This document shows, piece after piece, positions 1 to 7,110 of a stretch of 11,180 nt of DNA. The notes beneath the pieces were generated by a model. The model was not told where the DNA came from. It did no database searches and was given only the letters and a program-made list of their open reading frames with translations. Positions within the stretch are counted from its first letter, which is position 1. Each line of letters opens with the position of its first letter. The stretch comes from an uncultured Propionibacteriaceae bacterium (lineage in GTDB: Bacteria > Actinomycetota > Actinomycetes > Propionibacteriales > Propionibacteriaceae): contig CALMAD010000244.1 of assembly GCA_937859105.1 (NCBI GenBank), forward strand, positions 1 through 11,180, read 5' to 3'. Made by a program: the position numbers and the translations under genes.

Positions 1-1
1 G

Positions 2-1075
2 ACGGCCGTGTGGGGCGCTGGGTGGCTCGCCCTCAACGTCGTCGCGTTCCCGTGGGAGATCACCTGGACGGTCGATCAGGGCCACCTGCCTCGCCAATCG
101 CCGCTCTCCCACGGCTTGCGACTGTCCGACCTGCACCACTGGGCCACCTTCGTGGCCAACAATGCGGTGCTCGTCCCGTTGATCGCGACGGTCCCGCTGG
201 CACTGGTCGGCCTGGCGTCGGCCTCCGGGAGGTCGGCCGGCCGCCGGGTCGAATTCGCCCTGTGCGGCCTAGCCTCCGTGGTCGCGAGCGCGCTGCCGGG
301 CTACCTTCAGGGCGAAGAGTTCATGTACCACTACTCCTCGCTGCCCCTGGCGGCGGCCGCGGTCTGGGGGATCGCCCTGATTGTCCGGCCGAACATCGCG
401 CCCGCGCTGTCGCTGGCGACCGCTGCGGTCGCGGTGGCGGGGGGCGTCCTACTCGCTCAGCCTCTCGCCTGGCGGCGCGGGCACCTGTCGGTGGCGATCG
501 GGGCCATCGGCGTCATCGTGCTGCTGGGGCTGCTGCTGTTCGCGCTCACCGCACGGCGACCCGCGGCCCGGGGCTGGTTCGTCGCAGCCCCCGTCGCGCT
601 CGCCGCCTCGTTGGCCGTGGCGAACCTACCGACCTCGTCCTACTCATTCGACGTGATGAACGCCCAGATCGGCGCCGTTCCGAACCCGGCCGGCGTCCGT
701 GCCAGCGAAGCGCAGTACACACAACTGCGCGGGCGCATCGGCGCTCGCACCGATGTTCTTTACCTCACCTTCGGCTCCATCAACTACGCACTCGGCAACC
801 CCACGACCTGCCGTTACCCATCGCCGCAGTGGTTACAGCGCGCGACGGTCTACCCGGCAGTCGTGGTACCCACCCGCAGCTACGCCGACAGCATGCGCTG
901 TTTGACCGACGCCGACGGCGCCCGGTATCTGATCTGGGACACCGGCTGGATTCCGCCCCACCGGCTGCCCGCCGAGGCCCGCACCGCGATCGACCGTGCC
1001 TTTGATTGCACGTCGGCCGCGCTGGTGCCGGCGCCCGGCAAACTCGTCGTCTGCCCTCGCCGGGGCGACGCATGA
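2..1075 (+). CDS. C-terminal part of a polytopic membrane protein, probable GT-C type glycosyltransferase (5' truncated)
   Basis: The frame is open to the left edge, so the true start lies outside the window; GTG at 8 is only the first possible start inside it. Numbering from that GTG, about six hydrophobic segments are visible (roughly residues 49-70, 82-99, 112-126, 130-150, 161-181 and 190-207). A soluble tail of about 145 residues follows and is probably extracytoplasmic. The stretch GYLQGEEFMYHY, followed by a small-residue helix, resembles the Phe-x-Tyr-His segment of polyprenyl-phosphate-sugar dependent GT-C enzymes. The tail holds four cysteines (about 268, 298, 334, 349), which could form disulfides. 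The stop overlaps the next start as ATGA, so translation is probably coupled. Such proteins typically transfer sugars to a lipid-linked or protein-bound glycan at the outer membrane face. An O-antigen-ligase-like or simple export role is not excluded, because the catalytic N-terminal loop is missing here. Confidence 0.72.
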   Translation, partial: TAVWGAGWLALNVVAFPWEITWTVDQGHLPRQSPLSHGLRLSDLHHWATFVANNAVLVPLIATVPLALVGLASASGRSAGRRVEFALCGLASVVASALPGYLQGEEFMYHYSSLPLAAAAVWGIALIVRPNIAPALSLATAAVAVAGGVLLAQPLAWRRGHLSVAIGAIGVIVLLGLLLFALTARRPAARGWFVAAPVALAASLAVANLPTSSYSFDVMNAQIGAVPNPAGVRASEAQYTQLRGRIGARTDVLYLTFGSINYALGNPTTCRYPSPQWLQRATVYPAVVVPTRSYADSMRCLTDADGARYLIWDTGWIPPHRLPAEARTAIDRAFDCTSAALVPAPGKLVVCPRRGDA

Positions 1076-1965
1076 TCGCGCAGAGCCGCTGGATCCTGGG
1101 CGGCGTCCAACTCGGTCTCGACTATGGGATCGTCAACCGGACGGGCAAGCCGTCCCGCGACTCAGCTCGACGCATCCTGGCCGAAGCGGTCGCGGGGGGC
1201 GCGAGCCACGTCGACACCGCCCGCGCCTACGGCGACTCCGAGGAGGCCATCGGGGCGGCGGCCGGCGGGTCGCCCATTCCGCGGGTGATCACCAAGATTG
1301 CCCCGCTGACGTCGGACGCCGAGGCGGCCACCGACGCGGCCGCCTCCCTGGACGCCTCGCGTGCGGCGCTCGCCTCCACCCAGCTCGACGCCGTGCTCGT
1401 GCACCGCGCGGCGGATTGGTGGCGGCCAGGCGTCCGGGATGTGCTGCGGCAGGCACGCGAGACCGGCCTCGCGGCCGTCGGGGCATCGCTGGCGGCCCCC
1501 GACGAGCTGTTGCCGCTGCTGGAGGACCCGCTGCTCGGGTACGTCCAATTCCCGTTCAACCTGGTGGATCGCCGCTGGCTGGCGAAGCCGGTGCTCGCCG
1601 CGCTGGAGCGGCGTCCCGACGTCACGGTGACCGTCCGCAGCGTGTTTCTGCAGGGGCTGCTCGCCGGCGGGGCGGCGTCCGACTGGCCGGACCCGGCCGA
1701 GGGCGCCCAGCACGTCCCTGCGATCGAGGCGTTGGTCAGCGAACTGGGGCGCAGCAACCGGGCCGATCTGTGCGTCGCCTACGCCCTCGGCCACGGCTTC
1801 GTGACGTCGGTCGTCCTGGGGGCGGAGACGCCCGAGCAGGTTCAGCAGAACGCGGCGCTGGCCCGCAACCCCCCGCTGACCGCTGACGAGTTGGCCCTCG
1901 TCGGCGAGCGTCTGCCTGCCGGATCAGCCGGCCTCGTGGACCCCAGCACCTGGAGGAAGTCATGA
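1072..1965 (+). CDS. Aldo/keto reductase, polysaccharide-cluster type
   Basis: This is a 297-residue NAD(P)H-dependent oxidoreductase with an AKR (beta/alpha)8 barrel. The N-terminal GGVQLGLDYGIVN (10-22) is typical of AKRs found in surface-sugar gene clusters. The catalytic tetrad is visible: Asp48 and Tyr53 in DTARAYG, Lys75 in VITKI and His111 in VLVH. The ATG at 1072 is chosen because it overlaps the upstream stop as ATGA and begins just before the conserved first strand; an in-frame ATG at 1006 would add 22 Arg-rich residues lying inside the upstream gene. The stop overlaps the next SDR start, so the AKR and SDR are probably made together. The substrate cannot be read from sequence. A keto or aldehyde function on a nucleotide sugar or sugar precursor is likely given the neighbours. 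The family call is secure and the role is inferred. Confidence 0.9.
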   Translation: MIAQSRWILGGVQLGLDYGIVNRTGKPSRDSARRILAEAVAGGASHVDTARAYGDSEEAIGAAAGGSPIPRVITKIAPLTSDAEAATDAAASLDASRAALASTQLDAVLVHRAADWWRPGVRDVLRQARETGLAAVGASLAAPDELLPLLEDPLLGYVQFPFNLVDRRWLAKPVLAALERRPDVTVTVRSVFLQGLLAGGAASDWPDPAEGAQHVPAIEALVSELGRSNRADLCVAYALGHGFVTSVVLGAETPEQVQQNAALARNPPLTADELALVGERLPAGSAGLVDPSTWRKS

Positions 1966-2762
1966 TCGATGGCGCGGATCTCTTTCGGCTGGACGGCGCG
2001 GTCGCGATCGTCACCGGCGCGACCGGCTGGCTCGGTGGGCCGATGGTCTCCGCGTTAGCGTCTGCCGGAGCGACCGTCTACGCGGTCTCCAGGACGCCGA
2101 GCAAGCTGGACGCCCTCGCCGGGCGACTCGCCGAGGACGGACTGACGATCCGGACGCGGCCCGTCGACGTCGCCTCGGACGCCTGGCCCGCATTCGTCTC
2201 CGAGGTTGCGGAGGCGCACGGGCGGCTGGACGTGCTGGTCAACAACGCGCACGTCGGGCACGGCGGCTCGCTGGCGACCGCAACCGGCGAGCTGTTCGAC
2301 GAGGCCTACGAGTTGGCGGTGAAGGCGGCCTGGCGCGGGGCCGAGGCGGCACGCCCGGGTTTCGCCGCCTCGGTCGCGGCAGGCGGATCTCCCAGCGTGA
2401 TCAACGTCTCCTCGATGTACGGCGTCGTGGCGCCCGACCTAGCCGTCTACGCGACGGAGGCCGGCCGGACGCCGCCGTACTACGGCGCCGTCAAGGCCGC
2501 ACTGCTGCAATTGACCCGGTATCAGGCTGCGGAACTCGGCCCGCAAGGCGTCCGGGCGAACGCGATCGTGCCCGGGCCGTTCCCCGCGGAGGCCGCCCAG
2601 GCCAACACCTCGTTCATCGCAGACCTGGGGGCCCATACCCTCCTACGGCGCATCGGACGCCACGACGAGATTCGCACCGCCCTGCTCTTCCTCGCCTCAC
2701 CGCATTCGACATTCGTCACCGGCTCGACCGTCACCGTGGACGGCGGCTGGACGGCCCGCTGA
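1962..2762 (+). CDS. Short-chain dehydrogenase/reductase, PtmA-like surface-sugar type
   Basis: This 266-residue Rossmann-fold oxidoreductase has a cofactor loop TGATGWLGG (18-26) with glycines spaced as in extended SDRs (TGxxGxxG) rather than the classical TGxxxGxG. NNA is at 94-96, the catalytic Ser is in NVSSMYG (148-154), and Tyr174-x3-Lys178 is present. Ser and Tyr are separated by about ten residues more than in FabG-like enzymes, with an insert (VAPDLAVYATEAG). In my reading, this insert is shared with SDRs such as PtmA of legionaminic-acid and flagellin-glycan clusters. The protein ends in the usual SDR VDGGW. A strong GGAGGAAG ribosome site lies just before the ATG, which overlaps the AKR stop. 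Coupling to the AKR suggests the two act on the same or consecutive sugar intermediates. An unrelated ketone substrate is possible. Confidence 0.88.
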   Translation: MIDGADLFRLDGAVAIVTGATGWLGGPMVSALASAGATVYAVSRTPSKLDALAGRLAEDGLTIRTRPVDVASDAWPAFVSEVAEAHGRLDVLVNNAHVGHGGSLATATGELFDEAYELAVKAAWRGAEAARPGFAASVAAGGSPSVINVSSMYGVVAPDLAVYATEAGRTPPYYGAVKAALLQLTRYQAAELGPQGVRANAIVPGPFPAEAAQANTSFIADLGAHTLLRRIGRHDEIRTALLFLASPHSTFVTGSTVTVDGGWTAR

Positions 2763-2765
2763 CGC

Positions 2766-4691
2766 TCAGGCGTCCGTCGCGCGCGCCTCCTCGTTCGCCA
2801 GTTCCTCCCCGCGTCGGTTCGTCGCCGACTCGGTGGCCTCCGCGTCGAGGAGCGCGTCGTCGAGATGCCGGTCGTGGACGAGCTGCAGGTACCCTGCCGT
2901 CGCAGGCTGCAACTCCAAGGTCGCCTCGCCGACCCGGATCTCATCGACCGCGTTCGTGAGGTAGACCCGCGCCCACGAATGCCCGCGCAAGACGGTGACC
3001 TCACGATAGGCGCGACCCGAGAAGGGGTTGTCGGAGGGATCCCCCTCGAGAACGTCCGCGGACGGGATGCGCGCCACGCCGTCGGCGATCGGCACGGAGA
3101 GCCACGGCGTCGGCTCTGGCCGGACCACGGCGAGCGTGCCGGTGCGATGATGCGCGAAGTCGAGCACGAAGTCGCCATCGACGATCCGCGCCGCCGCAGG
3201 CACCGGATTCACGACGTAGCCGAGGTGCAAGGCGACGCTGTTGGCGTCGGCACGGCGTGCCGAGAGCCACCGCCCGTTGGCCAGGCGGGCCACCGGCGGC
3301 GTGACGGCGTCGACAAGCTCGATTCCTCCCGCCCACCGAAGGACGCCGTTGCGCACGTGCAGCCGGACGCGCCGATCCTTCCGGCCCAGCCTCTCGACCG
3401 TGTCGGCGCCGATCCGAAGCGTGAGGCGCACACCGCCGGGCACGGGCTCCATCGAGTCGATGGGGATCTCGCCGCGTCCCTTCTCGATCACCGCGTGGAC
3501 CGTGGCTCCCTGTGCGAACTGACGCCGCAGCTTGAACTCGACGTCGAGGAACATCTCGGCGTTCTCGACACGGCCCCCGATGAGTTGAGCGCGCAGCCGG
3601 CGTGGCCGCAGCGGGTTCTGCACTCGGCGGCGGGGCGTGATGGCTCGAACGACGGAGGGCACCTTGTAGAGCTTCGGATCGCGGCCGACGGCCTTGAGCA
3701 GCGCAGCACGGTCTCCGTCGGAGCGCCAGCGAGCCAAGGCCACGGGGAGGTTGACGTCGCCGTCCCGGAACGCCAGGTGCGCCAGACGGGCCAGCCGAGT
3801 CGGCCCTTGCTGCTGGGGCTCGAGGCGGCGCGCCAACCCGATGGCCAGCGTCTCCAACTCGGGCTGATAGGCGGCAGGGGCGGTCGCGAGAGCCCCCGCC
3901 AGCGCCACGATGTCGACATCGATGAAGTACGCGTGCACGGCTTCCGCCACCGCCGGCGTCGCCTCTGCCAGCGAGTCCAGGATCATGTGCGCCGAGGTCA
4001 CGCGGTCGCGGGCGTTGTCGACGTCGAAAGTCCGTTGGGTGATGGAGTCCCCAGACTCACGGTCACGCCACAGGTACACGTGCTTGCTGATGACGTCGAC
4101 CGACGATGCCTCGAGGTGCGCCCGCAGCGCCACCGGGTAGTCCTCGTAGCGAATCGCCGGGAACTCGTAGCCGTGGGCGTCCCAGAACGAGCGGCGGTAC
4201 ACCTTGTTCCACAGCATTCGGTCGCGCACGAGCAGCGGGAACTCGTTGATGTGGGTAGCCGTCCGGTCCTCCTCGAACGCCTGACGGTGGGTCCACGACG
4301 GTCGCGTGCCCGTGGAGTTCGAGAAGCGCCACGCGTTGCCGGCGGCGATATCGGACCCTGTCTGCTCGAGGGAACCCACCATCCTCGTGTAGGCCCGAGG
4401 TGGCAGCAGATCATCGCTGTCGACGAACGCGAGGTATTCGCCCGTCGCCTCCGCGATGCCCACATTCCGGGCGGGGCCGGGCCCGTGCGGATGGGGCAAC
4501 CGAATCAGTTTGAACCGGTCGTCCTGACGGGTGTACCGCTCGGCGATCGCCGAACTTCCGTCGGGGGACCCGTCATCCACCATGATGACCTCGATGTTGG
4601 GATACAACTGGGTCCGAATCGACTCGAGACAAGGCTCGATGTAGGACTCGACGGCGTGGAAGGGGACAACGACGCTGAGCTTGGGGGACAT
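2766..4691 (-). CDS. Family 2 glycosyltransferase with a long uncharacterised C-terminal region
   Basis: This is a 641-residue inverting GT-A enzyme, presumably acting at the cytoplasmic membrane face. The N-terminal catalytic domain (about 1-230) shows VVVPFHAVESYI (7-18), the nucleotide-sugar site VDDGS (38-42), GPARNVG (72-78), the metal-binding FVDSDD (89-94), WNKVYRRSFW (161-170), and the EDYP acidic pair (183-186). A helical linker follows. From about 370 to 600 there is a beta-rich, poorly recognisable region that may fold as one or more sandwich domains, and the last 30 residues are acidic and polar. Comparable long GT2 proteins in actinomycetes make wall polysaccharide or teichoic-type polymers. 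Translation starts from ATG after a GAAAGGA ribosome site. The gene is alone on the minus strand, convergent with the SDR (3-bp gap) and divergent from the next gene (74 bp). Donor and acceptor sugars are unknown. Confidence 0.9.
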   Translation of the reverse strand: MSPKLSVVVPFHAVESYIEPCLESIRTQLYPNIEVIMVDDGSPDGSSAIAERYTRQDDRFKLIRLPHPHGPGPARNVGIAEATGEYLAFVDSDDLLPPRAYTRMVGSLEQTGSDIAAGNAWRFSNSTGTRPSWTHRQAFEEDRTATHINEFPLLVRDRMLWNKVYRRSFWDAHGYEFPAIRYEDYPVALRAHLEASSVDVISKHVYLWRDRESGDSITQRTFDVDNARDRVTSAHMILDSLAEATPAVAEAVHAYFIDVDIVALAGALATAPAAYQPELETLAIGLARRLEPQQQGPTRLARLAHLAFRDGDVNLPVALARWRSDGDRAALLKAVGRDPKLYKVPSVVRAITPRRRVQNPLRPRRLRAQLIGGRVENAEMFLDVEFKLRRQFAQGATVHAVIEKGRGEIPIDSMEPVPGGVRLTLRIGADTVERLGRKDRRVRLHVRNGVLRWAGGIELVDAVTPPVARLANGRWLSARRADANSVALHLGYVVNPVPAAARIVDGDFVLDFAHHRTGTLAVVRPEPTPWLSVPIADGVARIPSADVLEGDPSDNPFSGRAYREVTVLRGHSWARVYLTNAVDEIRVGEATLELQPATAGYLQLVHDRHLDDALLDAEATESATNRRGEELANEEARATDA

Positions 4692-4752
4692 GCGTCCTTT
4701 CTATCGTGAACACCCCCGTCGCGTCGCGCCGCACGTCCGCGAATCCTGCCCC

Positions 4753-4758
4753 TATGCT
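4753..4758 (+). promoter_or_regulatory. Candidate -10 element of a leaderless promoter
   Basis: TATGCT fits the actinobacterial TANNNT -10 pattern and ends seven bases before the ATG at 4766. This spacing puts the transcription start on or next to the start codon, as in leaderless messages. There is no Shine-Dalgarno-like sequence directly before 4766, which agrees. No convincing -35 box is visible about 17 bases upstream. The assignment decides the start of the following gene. An ATG inside the hexamer (4754) is the competing start. Confidence 0.5.
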
Positions 4759-4765
4759 GACCGCC

Positions 4766-5587
4766 ATGGACTCGAGCAACCACTGGTACGGCCACGCCCA
4801 CGTCCTGGCCGACTACTGTGGGCTCGACGCGGCGAACCCACCGCCCATCCAGGGAATTGTTCAGCACGGCTGGACGTTCGTTCACGGCTACGGCTACGGG
4901 CATCAGCCCCCGGTCGGATACACCCGATTCGCCTGGTCGGACGTGTGCCGCCGCCGTGGTCAGATCATCGGCTGGCGCGATTACTTCGTCATCGGCGCCC
5001 CGTTCCTGTACCTCGACAGACTCCTCCCCGACGACACCGCCGAGCGCTCAGGCACCATCTGGTACCCGTTCCACGGCACGGTCGACTACGAGCAGGTCGA
5101 GGGTGACCATCAGCGCTTGATCGACGAGATCAAGGAGACCGAAGACGGCCCGGTCACCATGTGCCTGTACTACGTCGAGTACGAGCAGCCCCAGATCCGC
5201 CGGTTCTACGAGGACGCCGGCTTCCGGGTCATCTGCCACGGCCACCGCGGCACGAAGTGGGCGGGGACGACGAGCAACTTCCTCCATAGCCAACTCTCCG
5301 AACTGCGGCGCCACAAGCGGGTGGCGTCCAACCGGCTGTCGACGGCGATTCTGTACGGTCTCGCCACCGGCTGCGAGGCCGGCGTCTACGGCGACCCGAT
5401 GGACTTCGTCGGGGGCAAACCAGGCTTCCTGGGAGAGGAATTGCTGCACGCCTGGTACCCCGACATGTACGGTGCCCGCCTCGACACCGGCCGTGCGCGA
5501 GCGGTCGCCGACGCCGAACTCGGGGCCGATCACTTGCTAGACCCCGACGAACTCCGCGTCGTCCTCGGTTGGGAGAACCATGGTTGA
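4766..5587 (+). CDS. Uncharacterised surface-polysaccharide protein, possibly GT-B-like glycosyltransferase
   Basis: This 273-residue soluble protein has no signal peptide or membrane segment. I do not recognise a named family, but it resembles hypothetical proteins of capsule and nonulosonic-acid loci. Visible features are NHWYGHAHVLADYCG at the N-terminus (5-19), IQGIVQHGW (28-36), GAPFLYL, WYPFHG, a middle helix, and toward the C-terminus SNRLSTAILYGLATGCEAGVYG. That last stretch recalls the C-terminal donor-site segment of GT-B enzymes, where a Ser/Thr-rich helix N-terminus and a Gly follow a strand. The start at 4766 is preferred over GTG 4706 and ATG 4754 because the conserved-looking sequence begins there and a -10 box sits at leaderless distance. 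The stop overlaps the next gene by 8 bp, so the pair is an operon. Glycosyltransferase activity is an inference, and an epimerase or transport accessory role remains open. Confidence 0.75.
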   Translation: MDSSNHWYGHAHVLADYCGLDAANPPPIQGIVQHGWTFVHGYGYGHQPPVGYTRFAWSDVCRRRGQIIGWRDYFVIGAPFLYLDRLLPDDTAERSGTIWYPFHGTVDYEQVEGDHQRLIDEIKETEDGPVTMCLYYVEYEQPQIRRFYEDAGFRVICHGHRGTKWAGTTSNFLHSQLSELRRHKRVASNRLSTAILYGLATGCEAGVYGDPMDFVGGKPGFLGEELLHAWYPDMYGARLDTGRARAVADAELGADHLLDPDELRVVLGWENHG

Positions 5588-7034
5588 GATCCGCACCCTC
5601 ACGCACCCCGACAACGTGACCCTGGTGAGAGGCGCGACACAACACTGGTCCGACCTCGAGCGTGGCGCGCTCGGCGCCGCCTCAGTCGTCGCCGGCCTGA
5701 TCTCCGCGCAGGTCCACGGCCGGTGCCTGGTCGTCGGGCCGGTGGACCTGGCGCTGCTGGCCGACGTCTCCGCGAGGGCCGAGAGCGTCGACGCGGTCGT
5801 CCGGTCGATCCCGGACTCGGCGACCTACGGCGAACGCCTGCCCGAGGGGCGCGTCTGGTGCGGCGACGTAGCCGACCTGCCGGCGGAGGCGTCCGGCTAC
5901 GACACGATCGTGTGCGCCGACCTCGCCAGCGTGCTGCCGCTCGAGAGCGAGGCCCGCCCTTGGGGCGCGATCCTCACCGACGTCACCGACCGGCTGAGCC
6001 CGACCGGCACGGTGGTGCTCGCCGTCGAGAACGACCTCGGGCTCCATCGCCTGACGGCGACGCACAACCCACGGCTGGCCAACTCGGACGCCGACTGGAA
6101 CGTTCTGGCCACCTGGGACGCCTCTCGCCCCCGCACTGCCGACGCCGCGGCCGCCTCCCTCGGCGGCGCGACCGTGTGGGCGCTCGGGCCGAGCTTCCCG
6201 GACGTCCGCAGCGCCCGCCGGCTCGACACTCCTCGCGGCACCCTCGCCGACGTCGTCGCCTGGCACACCGCCGCGTGGCCGTTGCGGGGGCCCGACCCGT
6301 CGTGGCTTCTGCGGTCGTTCGGGACGGCCGGCCAGGCGGACGCCTTGGCGTCCGGCTGGCTCCTCGTCCTGCGGCCGACCGAGCCGACCCACACGGCTCT
6401 TGCGGCCACGCTCGTCGAGCAGGGGCCCGTGACGGAGTGGCGCGAGGACGGCGGCAGTGGGACGCCGCTGCTGGCACTCCTCGCCGACGGATGCGCCTCC
6501 CACGACCTCCCGACGTTGCGCGGGTTGCTCCGCGCGTGGCGCGAAGCGGTGGAGGGGCGTCCGGTCGACCCGAGCCCCTCGCTCGTGCTCAGCGGACCCG
6601 ACGGCATGACGGGCGTCGTCGAGGCGTCTGGATCCGCGACCCTCGACGACCTGTGGGCGGCGCTCGCGACGTTCGTGGCAATCGTGCGCGGCCGGCATTG
6701 GCGGCACCCGTGGCCGTCCACGATGGACGACGCGGACCTCCTGCGGGCGATCGGAGCCATGGCCGGGCTGCCCGAGCCCAGCCGGCCCGTGCGTGAGTTC
6801 GTGATCGCCGCGCCTTCGGCCCGCGACCCGTTCGACGCGCTCGACGAACAGCAACTGGTCGCGGCGATCGACCGAAACAACGAGACCATCCGCACCCTGC
6901 GCTCCCGGCTGGCCTGGACCGAGTTGCAGTACGTCAGTCACAAGGTCGGCGACAAGGCGGTCCGGACCGCGCGTCGCGTCGCCGGGAAGGGCAAACGCGT
7001 GGCCAAGGGCGTCCTCCGGCGACTCCGCGGCTAG
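5580..7034 (+). CDS. Degenerate class I SAM-methyltransferase-like protein with C-terminal coiled coil and basic tail
   Basis: This is a 484-residue protein. The N-terminal part looks like a class I methyltransferase fold: strand CLVVGPVDLALL (49-60) at the motif I position, GDVADLP (95-101), YDTIVCADL (107-115), and RLSPTGTVVLAVEN (138-151) followed by DLGLHRL, a sequence seen in methyltransferases of glycan clusters. The motif I glycine loop (GxGxG) is not intact, so SAM binding is uncertain. The central part (about 180-400) is unassigned. Residues about 422-449 (from EQQLVAAIDRNNETIR) form a predicted coiled coil, followed by a Lys/Arg-rich tail of about 30 residues that could bind membrane phospholipids or polymer. 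A GGGAGA ribosome site precedes the ATG, which lies inside the end of the upstream gene. It may methylate a glycan terminus or act as a non-catalytic partner of the upstream protein; the evidence for a methyl-transfer role is moderate. Confidence 0.68.
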   Translation: MVEIRTLTHPDNVTLVRGATQHWSDLERGALGAASVVAGLISAQVHGRCLVVGPVDLALLADVSARAESVDAVVRSIPDSATYGERLPEGRVWCGDVADLPAEASGYDTIVCADLASVLPLESEARPWGAILTDVTDRLSPTGTVVLAVENDLGLHRLTATHNPRLANSDADWNVLATWDASRPRTADAAAASLGGATVWALGPSFPDVRSARRLDTPRGTLADVVAWHTAAWPLRGPDPSWLLRSFGTAGQADALASGWLLVLRPTEPTHTALAATLVEQGPVTEWREDGGSGTPLLALLADGCASHDLPTLRGLLRAWREAVEGRPVDPSPSLVLSGPDGMTGVVEASGSATLDDLWAALATFVAIVRGRHWRHPWPSTMDDADLLRAIGAMAGLPEPSRPVREFVIAAPSARDPFDALDEQQLVAAIDRNNETIRTLRSRLAWTELQYVSHKVGDKAVRTARRVAGKGKRVAKGVLRRLRG

Positions 7035-7089
7035 GGGCTCGCCGCAGATCCGAGCCGCGCTGCCGGATGGCGCCGCGCCCTCGTCCCCA

Positions 7090-7108
7090 GGCCGGATGAA
7101 TCCCGGCC
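7090..7108. terminator. GC hairpin between convergent genes, possible bidirectional terminator
   Basis: The inverted repeat GGCCGG / CCGGCC forms a 6-bp stem around a 7-base loop. It lies in the 76-bp gap between the ends of the methyltransferase-like gene and pseI, three bases beyond the pseI stop codon. Neither side carries a T-tract, so it would be an atypical terminator. Short GC palindromes also occur by chance at this base composition. Confidence 0.35.
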
Positions 7109-7110
7109 GC

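Noticed and set aside
1006..1071. Upstream ATG for the aldo/keto reductase
   Set aside because: It would add 22 unconserved Arg-rich residues inside the upstream gene; ATG 1072 gives the normal AKR N-terminus.
2865..4709. Plus-strand open frame of about 600 codons opposite the GT2 gene
   Set aside because: It is Arg/His/Asp-rich low-complexity sequence with no motif, while the minus strand encodes clear GT2 motifs; long antisense frames are expected at this base composition.
4706..4765. GTG 4706 or ATG 4754 as start of the uncharacterised gene
   Set aside because: The extra residues look non-coding, and ATG 4754 lies within the -10 candidate; the conserved-looking sequence begins at 4766.
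5682..6941. Minus-strand open frame opposite the methyltransferase-like gene
   Set aside because: The product is Arg/Gly-rich with no recognisable fold; the plus-strand frame has the right codon-position bias and ribosome site.
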